A stretch of 64,000 bases of DNA from an uncultured Oscillospiraceae bacterium. Its GTDB lineage: Bacteria > Bacillota > Clostridia > Oscillospirales > Oscillospiraceae. A model generated the notes under the pieces. The model saw only the letters and a list, made by a program, of their open reading frames with translations. It was not told the DNA's origin and made no database searches. The DNA is taken from positions 1 to 64,000 of the forward strand of contig CAKTPV010000007.1 of NCBI GenBank assembly GCA_934591815.1. The letters are read 5' to 3'. Position 1 is the stretch's first letter. Every line of letters begins with the position of its first letter. The position numbers and the translations under genes are program-made. Below, one piece after another: positions 1 to 7,175 of the stretch.

Positions 1-432
1 CTGGTACGCTACGGCACACGGGTCTATGAGGTGGAGCGGGACGACACCATCGAAAAGGTGGTTCCCAACAGCAGCGGTGAGGGCGGCATCCTCTACTTCA
101 AGTCCGGCGACACCATGACCTACTCCAAAACCCTGACCTGCAGCTCCACTGCCTATTACAGCGGCGGTGAAAAGGGCGCGGCGTGGACCACCGCCGTCGG
201 CGCCAAGGTGGGCATCGGCACCATCGCCGTGGATCCCAAAGTCATTCCCTACTACACCAAGATGTTCATCCAGACCACCAACGGCAGCCGTGTCTACGGT
301 ATGGGTACCGCACTGGACTGCGGCGGCGCCGTCAAGGGCAATATCGTCGACCTGTGGTTCCCCACCTATGGGGACTGCCGCAGCTGGGGCCGGCGCAATG
401 TGACCGTATATATTCTGGATAAAAAGGCGTAA
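1..432 (+). CDS. 3D-domain cell-wall protein, C-terminal part (cut by window edge)
   Basis: The reading frame is open to the left edge, so the N-terminus is missing; 143 residues are visible. The sequence fits the 3D domain named after three aspartates (D78 in AVDP, D106 in ALDCGG, D117 in IVDLWF), followed by the typical WGRRNVTVYIL ending. 3D domains occur in secreted YabE/YocH-type proteins and resemble MltA-type lytic transglycosylases, so a role in peptidoglycan remodelling is likely. The first residues (VRYGTR) look like the end of a G5 domain, as in YabE/RpfB-like proteins. The upstream domains cannot be judged from here. A strong hairpin follows the stop codon. Confidence 0.85.
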   Translation: MVRYGTRVYEVERDDTIEKVVPNSSGEGGILYFKSGDTMTYSKTLTCSSTAYYSGGEKGAAWTTAVGAKVGIGTIAVDPKVIPYYTKMFIQTTNGSRVYGMGTALDCGGAVKGNIVDLWFPTYGDCRSWGRRNVTVYILDKKA

Positions 433-453
433 CACACCGCCTCATCGCGTAAA

Positions 454-480
454 AGGGGACGTCCTCCGCGGACGTCCCCT
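454..480. terminator. Bidirectional intrinsic terminator
   Basis: An 11-bp perfect stem (AGGGGACGTCC with GGACGTCCCCT) lies between two convergent genes. Left-side A residues give a T-run on the minus strand, so it can end dus as well as the 3D-domain gene. Confidence 0.8.
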
Positions 481-494
481 CTCTTATGCCTCGA

Positions 495-1454
495 TCACGT
501 CTCAATGACCGCGTTTTCCCGCAGCGGGCAGTCCCGCAGCAGCCGCTGCGCCGCCGGGAGGTACTCCACCACGGTCTTTGCCTTGCGGATGGCCTTCAGC
601 TCCCGCTCCGTCCCCTCGAAGCTGCCGCTGAGATAGTTCCACAGCTCCCGCATCCGGTGCAGCACCGGCGTGTCGCCGGACAGCCGCTGCCGGTAGTCCG
701 CCAGCAGCCGGTCGTGGAACGCCGTCAGCTCCTGCCGGGAGGCCGGGGCGCCGCCCCGCAGCCGCCTGCCCAGCGCCGGGTCGGCTATCAATCCCCGGCC
801 CACCATCACCGCGCCTACCTGCGGATATTGGCGGCAGAATGCCGCCACATCCGCCGCCGTAAACAGGTCGCCGTTGTACACCGGCACCTCCTGTCGCCGT
901 GCCAGCGCCGCGTCGAAGGCGTCCCGGTGTACCGCGCCCCGGTAGAACTCCTTCTGCAAGCGCGGATGGACGATCAGCTCCGCAACAGGATAGCGGGCGT
1001 AGATGTCCAGCAGCCGCGGCCACTCCGACGGATCGCTCTTTCCGATGCGGGTCTTGATGGACACCCGCATCTCCGGCAGCGCCCCGAAGATCTCGTCCAG
1101 ACACCGCTCCAGCTCCTCCGGATAGGCCAGCAGCCCCGCCCCCTTATGCTTGGCGGTGACGGTACCGGAGGGACAGCCCAGATTGAAATTGACCTCCCTG
1201 TATCCCATGGCGTACAGCTCCTGGGCTGCCCACACAAAGTAGTCGCCCCGGTTGGTCAGCAGCTGCGGTACGGTGTCCCGCTCCCCCTGCGTCACCTCGT
1301 CCAGCTCCTTGCGCTGGAAGGTCAGGTTGCCGTTGGGGGAGAGAAACGGCGTGAAATACTTGTCCACGCCGCCGAACATCTCCCGCTGGGCGCGGCGCCA
1401 GATATAGCCGGTCAGCCCCTCCATGGGCGCGGCGTATAGCTTTATGTCAACCAT
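495..1454 (-). CDS. dus: tRNA-dihydrouridine synthase
   Basis: FMN-dependent enzyme that reduces uridine to dihydrouridine in the tRNA D-loop. The 319-residue product has the TIM-barrel start YAAPMEGLTG, the catalytic-cysteine motif NLGCPSGTV (Cys94), KTRIG, a VHPR segment and the phosphate-binding MVGRGLIADP. The start is ATG at 1454, six bases after a GGGAGGAG ribosome site; a longer frame upstream lacks such a site. It is transcribed alone from a promoter that overlaps the promoter of the divergent gene at 1566. It belongs to the DusB-like Firmicutes group, but the exact uridine position modified cannot be read from sequence. An XerD-like half-site covers codons 2 to 5 and introduces a rare ATA codon. 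Confidence 0.9.
   Translation of the reverse strand: MVDIKLYAAPMEGLTGYIWRRAQREMFGGVDKYFTPFLSPNGNLTFQRKELDEVTQGERDTVPQLLTNRGDYFVWAAQELYAMGYREVNFNLGCPSGTVTAKHKGAGLLAYPEELERCLDEIFGALPEMRVSIKTRIGKSDPSEWPRLLDIYARYPVAELIVHPRLQKEFYRGAVHRDAFDAALARRQEVPVYNGDLFTAADVAAFCRQYPQVGAVMVGRGLIADPALGRRLRGGAPASRQELTAFHDRLLADYRQRLSGDTPVLHRMRELWNYLSGSFEGTERELKAIRKAKTVVEYLPAAQRLLRDCPLRENAVIET
1442..1451 (+). repeat. XerD-arm-like half-site 1 (TTATGTCAAC)
   Basis: Plus-strand copy inside the first codons of the minus-strand dus gene, so its orientation is opposite to transcription. Confidence 0.6.
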
Positions 1455-1494
1455 TGTTGTCTCCTCCCGCTGCAATATGGGCTTTTACCGCCCC

Positions 1495-1523
1495 ATCATA
1501 CCCGATATTTCTTGCATTGGCAA
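1495..1523 (-). promoter_or_regulatory. Sigma-A promoter of dus
   Basis: On the minus strand TTGCCA, 17 bases, TATGAT. It overlaps the divergent promoter at 1512-1540, so the two may compete for polymerase. Confidence 0.75.
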
Positions 1524-1540
1524 CCTCTGTATGGTAAGAT
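1512..1540 (+). promoter_or_regulatory. Sigma-A promoter of the 1566 gene and the lyase gene
   Basis: TTGCAT, 17 bases, TAAGAT, about 25 bases before the start codon of the gene at 1566. Confidence 0.65.
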
Positions 1541-1565
1541 ATCACGTTGGAAAGCGAGGGATACT

Positions 1566-2309
1566 ATGACCCTTTTTGACTACTATGCACAATACATGAC
1601 CGAGCTCTGGGAGGGCAAACGCCCCGCCCCGGAGGGTATCACCCTGCCGGAGGACGGTGACGAGAGCGCCCGCATCCAATCACTGGGACAGCAGCTGCAA
1701 GCCATGGGCATGGCGGCCTTTGTCCGCGCCTGCGCCGCGCAGGACGGCACGGTGCTACCGGAGGAGCTGTTCAGTGAGCATATCGACCCCAACGGTCTTG
1801 CGTTCTTTCTGCGGGATCCGGATGCGCCGGAAGCCGCGCCGGAGCGGCCCGCAACTCCCGATCCCGATGCCAACAAGCACGCCTTCGAGGTGTTTCTGGA
1901 CTGCATCGCCATGGACGACGGTCTTGTGCAGTACCTCATCGACGTGCTGAAGCGCATGGACCGCAAGGAGTTCTTCAAGCTCAGCCAGATCACCACCAAG
2001 CTGGATCTGGACCCGGAGGAATTCCTCTACTGGCTGGGCCGCCGGGAGCTGTACGCCGGTGAGGAGGAGCAGGCCTGCGCCGCCATGATGGATCACGCCC
2101 TGCTGCGTCTGGCAAATGAGGGACGGCTGGACGTGGTGGCCGCCCTGCTCAGCGGCGACCAAAAGACCTTCGAGGCCCTGCGCTGCGAAGCCCCGGAGCT
2201 GGTCCACGCCCCGGTGGCCACCTACGACTGGTACGCCCGGAACTATCTGGACCGGGACTACCCCATCCGGCTCATCATGCGCCTGAACGGCGTAAAATTT
2301 CCAGAGTGA
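1566..2309 (+). CDS. Hypothetical acidic protein
   Basis: I do not recognise a family in this 247-residue soluble protein. It is acidic, has no signal peptide or membrane segment, and looks largely helical. Residues about 35-95 hold a variable region with a Pro-rich stretch (DPDAPEAAPERPATPDPD) that may be a linker between two helical domains. The C-terminal half contains Glu-Glu-Phe-Leu-Tyr-Trp and a DWYARNYLDRDYP segment. The start is ATG at 1566 after a GCGAGGG site. It lies 10 bases before the methionine-gamma-lyase-family gene and is probably cotranscribed with it. No function is proposed. Confidence 0.7.
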   Translation: MTLFDYYAQYMTELWEGKRPAPEGITLPEDGDESARIQSLGQQLQAMGMAAFVRACAAQDGTVLPEELFSEHIDPNGLAFFLRDPDAPEAAPERPATPDPDANKHAFEVFLDCIAMDDGLVQYLIDVLKRMDRKEFFKLSQITTKLDLDPEEFLYWLGRRELYAGEEEQACAAMMDHALLRLANEGRLDVVAALLSGDQKTFEALRCEAPELVHAPVATYDWYARNYLDRDYPIRLIMRLNGVKFPE

Positions 2310-2319
2310 GGTATAGATC

Positions 2320-3594
2320 ATGACCGAACAGTACAAAGTCCTCGGCATCAGCGATGCCGTGCTCACCTTCGGCGAGAAGGTTCTCGCCGGTCTGGCAGAG
2401 CGCTTCTCCCAGATCGACGCCATTTCCGAGGCTAACCAGATGAAGGTCATCGCCGCCATGCAGAAGAACCGGCTGGCCGCCAACCACTTCAATCTCTCCT
2501 CCGGCTACGGCTACGACGACGAGGGCCGCGACAATCTGGAGCGGGTCTACGCCGACTGCTTCGGCACCGAGGCGGCGCTGGTACGTCCCCAGATCACCTG
2601 CGGCACCCACGCGCTGGCGCTGGCGCTGGGCGCCAACCTGCTGCCCGGCGACGAGCTGCTCAGCCCTGTGGGCGGCCCCTACGACACGCTGGAGGAGGTC
2701 ATCGGCATCCGCCCCTCCGCCGGCTCTCTCAAGGAGTACGGCGTCTCCTACCGGCAGGTGGATCTGCTGCCCGGCGGTGTCTTTGACTACGACGGCATCC
2801 GCGCCGCCATCAACGAGAAGACCAAGCTGGTCACCATCCAGCGCTCCAAGGGCTACGCCACCCGTCCCAGCTTCTCCGTGGAGCAGATCGGTGAGCTGAT
2901 CGCCTTCTGCAAGCAGTGCAAGCCGGATGTGATCTGCATGGTGGACAACTGCTACGGCGAGTTCACCGAGCTGCGGGAGCCGTCCAACGTAGGCGCGGAC
3001 ATGATCGTGGGCAGCCTCATCAAGAACCCCGGCGGCGGTCTGGCCCCCACCGGCGGCTATGTCTGCGGCCGGGCCGATCTCATCGACCGCTGCGCCCGCC
3101 GTCTGTCCGCCCCCGGCCTGGGCCGGGAGGTCGGCGCCAATCTGGGTCTGCTGACCCAGCTGTATCAGGGCTTCTTCCTGTCCCCCACCGTCACCGCCGC
3201 CGCTGTCAAGGGCGCGGTGTTCGCCGCCGCCTGCTATGAAAAGCTGGGCTTCCGCGTGGTGCCCGCCGCCGACGAGACCCGCCACGACATCATTCAGGCC
3301 GTGGAGCTGGGCAGCCGGGAGGGTATGGTGGCCTTCTGCAAGGGCATTCAGGCCGCCGCGCCGGTGGACAGCTATGTGACGCCGGAGCCGTGGGCCATGC
3401 CCGGCTACGACAGTGAGGTCATCATGGCTGCCGGCGCCTTCGTGCAGGGCAGCTCCATCGAGCTTTCCGCAGACGGCCCCATCCGCCCGCCCTACGCCGT
3501 GTATTTTCAGGGCGGCCTGACATGGTACCATGCCAAGCTGGGCATCCTGATGAGCCTTCAGAAAATGCTGGAGGCCGGCCTCATCTCACTCTAA
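2320..3594 (+). CDS. Methionine gamma-lyase family protein (YnbB / 'aluminum resistance' type)
   Basis: PLP-dependent protein of the Met_gamma_lyase family, often annotated as aluminium resistance protein. All 424 residues fit the family length. Visible landmarks are FNLSSGYGYDDEGRD near residue 60, PQITCGTHAL (90-99), MVDNCYGEF (208-215) and the probable PLP lysine K235 in GSLIKNPGGGLAPTGGY. The true substrate of this family is unsettled; a carbon-sulphur lyase reaction on a sulphur amino acid is the usual assumption. ATG at 2320 follows GAGTGAGG. It appears to be the second gene of a two-gene unit with the unknown protein upstream. Confidence 0.88.
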   Translation: MTEQYKVLGISDAVLTFGEKVLAGLAERFSQIDAISEANQMKVIAAMQKNRLAANHFNLSSGYGYDDEGRDNLERVYADCFGTEAALVRPQITCGTHALALALGANLLPGDELLSPVGGPYDTLEEVIGIRPSAGSLKEYGVSYRQVDLLPGGVFDYDGIRAAINEKTKLVTIQRSKGYATRPSFSVEQIGELIAFCKQCKPDVICMVDNCYGEFTELREPSNVGADMIVGSLIKNPGGGLAPTGGYVCGRADLIDRCARRLSAPGLGREVGANLGLLTQLYQGFFLSPTVTAAAVKGAVFAAACYEKLGFRVVPAADETRHDIIQAVELGSREGMVAFCKGIQAAAPVDSYVTPEPWAMPGYDSEVIMAAGAFVQGSSIELSADGPIRPPYAVYFQGGLTWYHAKLGILMSLQKMLEAGLISL

Positions 3595-3607
3595 TTATGT
3601 AAACTTG
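3595..3607 (+). repeat. XerD-arm-like half-site 2 (TTATGTAAACTTG)
   Basis: Full 13-base form, starting immediately after the TAA stop of the lyase gene. Confidence 0.65.
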
Positions 3608-3666
3608 CAGAGGTATCTATGCTCCTCCCTAACCACCCTTTTCGACGGCGTCCGCCACCCGCTGTA

Positions 3667-3696
3667 TTCTCCCGGAATATAAATCTTATGTAAACT
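3667..3696 (+). repeat. XerD-arm-like half-site 3 with an AT-rich, dif-like left flank
   Basis: The right arm TTATGTAAACT (3686-3696) is identical to the XerD arm of Bacillus subtilis dif as I recall it. The left side TTCTCCCGGAA (3667-3677) matches the Bacillus XerC arm at about 6 of 11 positions, with an 8-base AT-rich spacer TATAAATC. It could be a degenerate recombination site or simply another half-site upstream of the transporter gene. Confidence 0.45.
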
Positions 3697-3710
3697 AAAA
3701 GGAGAATATT

Positions 3711-4619
3711 ATGTGGTTTTGGTTTTCCCTTATCGCTCTGATCTGCTGGAGCGGCTCCGACCTGTTCAGCAAGATCGGCTGTCAGGATGCGGACGATAAG
3801 TACAGCCATCTCAAGATGGTCATGGCCGTGGGCCTTGTGATGGGTCTCCACGCGGCCTACGAAATTTTCATCAACGGCACAGAGATCAACGGCAGCATCA
3901 TCCTCACTTATCTGCCGGTGTCCCTGCTGTACATCAGCTCCATGACCATCGGCTACATCGGCCTGCGGTACATCGAGCTGTCCATCTCCTCCCCCATCTG
4001 CAACTCCTCCGGCGCGCTGGTGGCGGTACTGGCGCTGGCCACCGGCGGTCTGGGTGATCTGGTACCCGCCCAGCTGGTCGCCACGGCGCTGGTCTGCGTG
4101 GGCGTCATCGGCCTTGGTATCGTGGAAGCCCGGGAGGACGACGACCTGCGGGCTGCCCGTCAGGAGGCCAGCAACCATCGCTACGCCAAGTCCGTGCTGG
4201 CGCTGGCGCTGCCGGTGGTCTACTGTCTGCTGGACGCGCTGGGCACCTTTGCCGACAGCCGCGTGCTGGAGACGCTGAACGAGGACAGCGCCAACTGCGC
4301 CTATGAGCTGACGTTCCTGCTGGCCGCTATCGTGTGCTTCATCTATGTGGTGCTCATCAAAAAGAGCAAGCTCGTCCCCAAGCGGGAGGGTCCCAAGTAC
4401 GTGGGCGCCATCTGCGAAACAGCCGGTCAGTTCGCCTACATCTACGCACTGGCAGACACGGCCCATGTGGCGCTGGCCGCCCCCATCATCTCCGCCTACT
4501 GCGTGGCCTCCGTCCTGTGGAGCCGCCTGTTCCTCAAGGAGAAGCTGAGCTGGAAGCACTACGCCATGATCGCGCTGGTGGTGGCCGGTATCGTGATCCT
4601 CGGCCTGTACGACGCGTAA
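3711..4619 (+). CDS. EamA/DMT-superfamily membrane transporter
   Basis: Integral membrane protein of 302 residues with about ten hydrophobic helices arranged as two repeats, typical of the drug/metabolite transporter superfamily. The first repeat opens with FSLIALICWSGSDLFSKIG, the second around residue 155 with KSVLALALPVVYCLLD. A charged loop (EAREDDDLRAARQE) separates them. DMT proteins carry small metabolites, amino acids or nucleotide sugars; the substrate here is unknown. ATG at 3711 follows AAAGGAG. The gene is single and ends at a strong hairpin shared with ogt. Confidence 0.85.
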   Translation: MWFWFSLIALICWSGSDLFSKIGCQDADDKYSHLKMVMAVGLVMGLHAAYEIFINGTEINGSIILTYLPVSLLYISSMTIGYIGLRYIELSISSPICNSSGALVAVLALATGGLGDLVPAQLVATALVCVGVIGLGIVEAREDDDLRAARQEASNHRYAKSVLALALPVVYCLLDALGTFADSRVLETLNEDSANCAYELTFLLAAIVCFIYVVLIKKSKLVPKREGPKYVGAICETAGQFAYIYALADTAHVALAAPIISAYCVASVLWSRLFLKEKLSWKHYAMIALVVAGIVILGLYDA

Positions 4620-4674
4620 CGCAATATGAAAACGGCATCTGCGGGCACCGCAGACCACTGAAAAAACAAAGCAA

Positions 4675-4713
4675 AACACGGCGCTGCCCCCGATACAGGG
4701 GCAGCGCCGTGTT
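4675..4713. terminator. Bidirectional intrinsic terminator
   Basis: A 16-bp perfect stem (AACACGGCGCTGCCCC and its complement) with a 7-base loop and T-rich flanks on both strands, between the convergent DMT transporter and ogt genes. Confidence 0.9.
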
Positions 4714-4719
4714 CTCTTT

Positions 4720-5214
4720 TTACTTGCTATGCTCCCACGCCAGCAGCTTTGCCTTTCGATCCAGCCCGCCGGCGTATCCGGTCAGGCTGCCGTCTGCACC
4801 GATCACGCGGTGGCAGGGTATGATGAGGGAGATCCGATTGCGTCCCACCGCGCCGCCCACAGCCTGCGCGGACATCCGGGCAAGCCCCCGCTCCGCCGCC
4901 AGACGCGCTGCCAGCTGTCCGTAGGTCACGGTCTGCCCGTAGGGGATCTGCAAGAGCAGCGCCCACACCGCCTGTTGGAACGGGGAACCGACGGGATGCA
5001 GCGGCGGCAGGAAGTCCGGCTCTCTGCCGGTAAAGTAGCTATCCAGCCAGCGCCTGGTCTCCGCCAAAATCGGTGTTTCCTGCCGGAGCTGCGCCGCCGG
5101 AAGTCCCTCGGCAAAGTACCTCCCACCGTCGAACCAGAGGCCTGTCAAACCGCTCTCATCCGCCGCCAGCAGCATGCCGCCCAGCGGAGAGTCATAGTTC
5201 TGTGTGCATATCAC
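4720..5214 (-). CDS. ogt: Methylated-DNA--protein-cysteine methyltransferase
   Basis: Repairs O6-alkylguanine by transferring the alkyl group irreversibly to its own cysteine. The 164-residue protein is the usual length for the short Ogt type without an Ada domain. The active site is IIPCHRVIG with Cys134; the helix-turn-helix DNA-binding segment around residues 97-127 (TYGQLAARLA and AQAVGGAVGRN) is intact. The start is GTG at 5214, eight bases after AAGGAGG. Transcribed alone and ending at the bidirectional hairpin at 4675-4713. Confidence 0.93.
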   Translation of the reverse strand: MICTQNYDSPLGGMLLAADESGLTGLWFDGGRYFAEGLPAAQLRQETPILAETRRWLDSYFTGREPDFLPPLHPVGSPFQQAVWALLLQIPYGQTVTYGQLAARLAAERGLARMSAQAVGGAVGRNRISLIIPCHRVIGADGSLTGYAGGLDRKAKLLAWEHSK

Positions 5215-5454
5215 GGCGCATCCCTCCTTTTTATCAGTCTATCACACCATCGTCGGTTTGACAACCAGCACATCGCGCATATACACCGGCGCTGTGGCAC
5301 ATTTCCAAAAAGAACACCCACAGGTTTTGTTGTCTGCACTCCCACCCACCGCAAGGAAGGGGGAGTGTGAGGGGGGAACCTTTGACGGGTTCCCCCCACT
5401 CGCGTTCAATCACCCGCCCGCAGGCGACCACTTTTGCGTAGCAAAAGTGCTGCT

Positions 5455-5496
5455 CCAAAAAAGAAAGACACCCATGTGGGTGTCTTTCTTTTTTGG
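5455..5496 (-). terminator. Hairpin following tRNA-Gly tail copy 3
   Basis: A 19-bp stem of A/G-rich and C/T-rich arms ending in TTTTTTGG on either strand. It directly abuts the 17-base tRNA 3' end copy at 5494-5510. Confidence 0.7.
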
Positions 5497-5510
5497 AGCG
5501 GGCGACGAGG
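5494..5510 (-). repeat. tRNA-Gly 3'-end copy 3 (17 bases)
   Basis: Identical to the last 17 bases of tRNA-Gly including CCA, with sequence beyond that unrelated to the tRNA. Confidence 0.75.
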
Positions 5511-5634
5511 AAAGCGCCGAAGCGCCGCCTGCGGCGGATGAAGCGAGGCGCTTTCGAGGAAGTGTCCCGGCTGTCGGCTGCGTCAGCCGCCGTCAGCCGG
5601 CTGACGCGACGGTGAGCGCCGAGGCGCACACGAA

Positions 5635-5662
5635 AAAACACCACCCGATAGGGTGGTGTTTT
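5635..5662 (-). terminator. Hairpin following tRNA-Gly tail copy 2
   Basis: A 12-bp perfect stem (AAAACACCACCC with GGGTGGTGTTTT) and a GATA loop, abutting the 3'-end copy at 5662-5690. Confidence 0.7.
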
Positions 5663-5690
5663 GGAGCGGGCGACGAGGCTCGAACTCGCT
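5662..5690 (-). repeat. tRNA-Gly 3'-end copy 2 (29 bases)
   Basis: Exact copy of the last 29 bases of tRNA-Gly: T-arm, acceptor 3' strand and CCA. No 5' half follows, so it is not a functional tRNA. Confidence 0.85.
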
Positions 5691-5765
5691 TCCCGGCATC
5701 CCACGAATGGCTGTCGCCATTCGCAGGAGCCCTGCCTCACCTCTTGATTTGACGCGCTTCGCGCA

Positions 5766-5783
5766 GGTCGAGGCAGCGAGTTC
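5766..5783 (+). repeat. Inverted partial copy of tRNA-Gly
   Basis: Seventeen of 18 bases match the variable and T-arm region of tRNA-Gly but on the opposite strand, which suggests rearrangement rather than simple tandem copying. Confidence 0.55.
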
Positions 5784-5803
5784 TCCGGTGCTGCGGCACA
5801 TTT

Positions 5804-5849
5804 CCAAAAAGAAATACCCCATCCTGTCGGATGGGGTATTTCTTTTTGG
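5804..5849 (-). terminator. Terminator of the tRNA operon
   Basis: A 21-bp stem whose first bases are the encoded CCA end of tRNA-Gly, so folding of the terminator and the tRNA 3' end overlap by three bases. Confidence 0.8.
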
Positions 5850-5922
5850 AGCGGGCGACGAGGCTCGAACTCGCTACCTCGACCTTGGCAAGGTCGCGCT
5901 CTACCAGATGAGCTACGCCCGC
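5847..5922 (-). tRNA. tRNA-Gly (GCC)
   Basis: A 76-base cloverleaf with CCA encoded and anticodon loop TTGCCAA. Last gene of a four-tRNA operon; its 3' end recurs downstream. Confidence 0.95.
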
Positions 5923-5947
5923 AAACGGCACCGCTATTGCGGCACCT

Positions 5948-6023
<76 letters not shown>

Positions 6024-6026
6024 ATA

Positions 6027-6103
6027 TGGCGACCAAGAAGGGGCTCGAACCCTCGACCTCCAGCGTGACAGGCTGGCGTTCTAACCAACTGAACTACTTG
6101 GCC
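6027..6103 (-). tRNA. tRNA-Asp (GTC)
   Basis: A 77-base cloverleaf with encoded CCA and anticodon loop CTGTCAC, only three bases from tRNA-Phe. Confidence 0.95.
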
Positions 6104-6110
6104 ATTTGGA

Positions 6111-6187
6111 TGGTGGGAACAACTGGACTCGAACCAGTGACCCCCTGCTTGTAAGGCAGGTGCTCTAACCAGCTGAGCTATGCTCCC
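6111..6187 (-). tRNA. tRNA-Val (TAC)
   Basis: A 77-base cloverleaf with encoded CCA and anticodon loop CTTACAA. First gene of the operon, directly behind a consensus promoter. Confidence 0.95.
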
Positions 6188-6218
6188 GTACCTGTCGTTC
6201 TCTCAAGCGACATTGGTT

Positions 6219-6247
6219 ATTATACTAAACCCATCCAGATATGTCAA
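6219..6247 (-). promoter_or_regulatory. Consensus sigma-A promoter of the tRNA operon
   Basis: On the minus strand a perfect TTGACA, 17 bases, TATAAT, as expected for stable RNA genes. It lies about 30 bases before tRNA-Val. Confidence 0.92.
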
Positions 6248-6276
6248 TAACTAATTTTCAAAATTCGCATTTTTTC

Positions 6277-7155
6277 TTACAGAGTCGCCAGAAGCCCCTC
6301 CAGATCCTCCTTGGAGAAGTCGTACACCGTGTCGCAGAACTGGCAGCTCAGCTGGCAGCCGCCCTGCTCGCGGAGCATCTCCTCCAGCTCCTTCCGGCCC
6401 AGCGAGATCAGCGCGCGCTCCACCCGCTCCCGGCTGCAATAGCACTTATAGGACACGGGCTGGGTCTCCAGGATCTTCAGGTCGAAGTCGCTCATCACCG
6501 CCCGCAGCAGATGCTCCGGATCCGGATCCTGCTCCAGCAGCGCCGAGACCGGCCCCGCCGCCATGATGCCGCCCTCCACCTTGACGATGGTATCCTCCGT
6601 AGCGCCGGGCATCAGCTGGATGAGATAGCCGCCGGCGGACTTCACGCTCTGGTCACGATCCACCAGCACGCCCAGACCGCAGGCCGTGGGGATCTGCTCC
6701 GACTCTACGAAATACCCGGCGATATCCTCCGCCACCTCGCCGCCCAGCAGGTCGATGGTACCCACATAGGGCTCCTTCATGTGCAGATCCTTGATGACGG
6801 TCAGCGTACCCTCATGGCCTACGGCGCCGCCCACATCCAGCTTGCCGTCCGCCCGGAGGGGCAGCTCCACCTGCGGGTTCGTCACATAGCCCCGGACGTT
6901 GCCCTCATTGTCGCTGACAGCCAGCACCGTGCCCAGCGGCCCGCCGCCCTTGATCTGCAGCGTCAGGCTGGCCCCCTGTCCCTTCAGGGCGTTGCCCATC
7001 ATGGACGTGCCTGCCAGTGCGCGGCCCAGCGCCGCCGTGGCCACCGGCAGCGTCTTGTGTATCTGCCGCGCCCGCTCTGTCAGATCCCGGCTGTAAATGG
7101 CAGCCGCCTGCACCATGCCATCACTGGAGATGGCCCTTACGATCCTATCTTCCAC
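6277..7155 (-). CDS. hslO: Hsp33 redox-regulated chaperone
   Basis: Cytosolic holdase activated by oxidation through loss of zinc and disulphide formation. The 292-residue product is the normal length. The C-terminal zinc site is complete: C238 and C240 in CYC, and C271 and C274 in CQFC. N-terminal chaperone landmarks include AALGRALAGTSMMG and the VGGAVGHEGTLTVIKD stretch. The start is GTG at 7155 after AGAGG; no closer ATG fits. An XerD-like half-site sits between the ribosome site and the start codon. The gene follows a methyltransferase gene by 20 bases and may be read from the yerC promoter. Confidence 0.95.
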   Translation of the reverse strand: MEDRIVRAISSDGMVQAAAIYSRDLTERARQIHKTLPVATAALGRALAGTSMMGNALKGQGASLTLQIKGGGPLGTVLAVSDNEGNVRGYVTNPQVELPLRADGKLDVGGAVGHEGTLTVIKDLHMKEPYVGTIDLLGGEVAEDIAGYFVESEQIPTACGLGVLVDRDQSVKSAGGYLIQLMPGATEDTIVKVEGGIMAAGPVSALLEQDPDPEHLLRAVMSDFDLKILETQPVSYKCYCSRERVERALISLGRKELEEMLREQGGCQLSCQFCDTVYDFSKEDLEGLLATL

Positions 7156-7156
7156 G

Positions 7157-7166
7157 TTATGTCAAC
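7157..7166 (+). repeat. XerD-arm-like half-site 4 (TTATGTCAAC)
   Basis: Plus-strand copy one base upstream of the GTG start of minus-strand hslO, overlapping its leader. Confidence 0.6.
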
Positions 7167-7175
7167 CTCTTTTGC

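Larger units (their letters stand above)
5215..5846. other. Gene-free region of repeated tRNA-Gly 3' ends and hairpins
   Basis: No credible gene lies here. On the minus strand, downstream of tRNA-Gly, pieces of the tRNA 3' end recur (5662-5690, 5494-5510, plus an inverted piece at 5766-5783). Each tRNA-end copy is followed by its own A/T-armed hairpin. A short segment, close to GCTGNGGCACATTTCC, flanks hairpins at about 5791-5805 and 5291-5306. Further small inverted repeats sit at 5704-5723 and 5429-5449. Apparent reading frames here are translations of these repeats. Confidence 0.75.

Noticed and set aside
5455..5849. Possible CRISPR-like repeats
   Set aside because: Only two or three unequal copies, each a tRNA end plus hairpin, with no spacers of uniform size and no cas genes.
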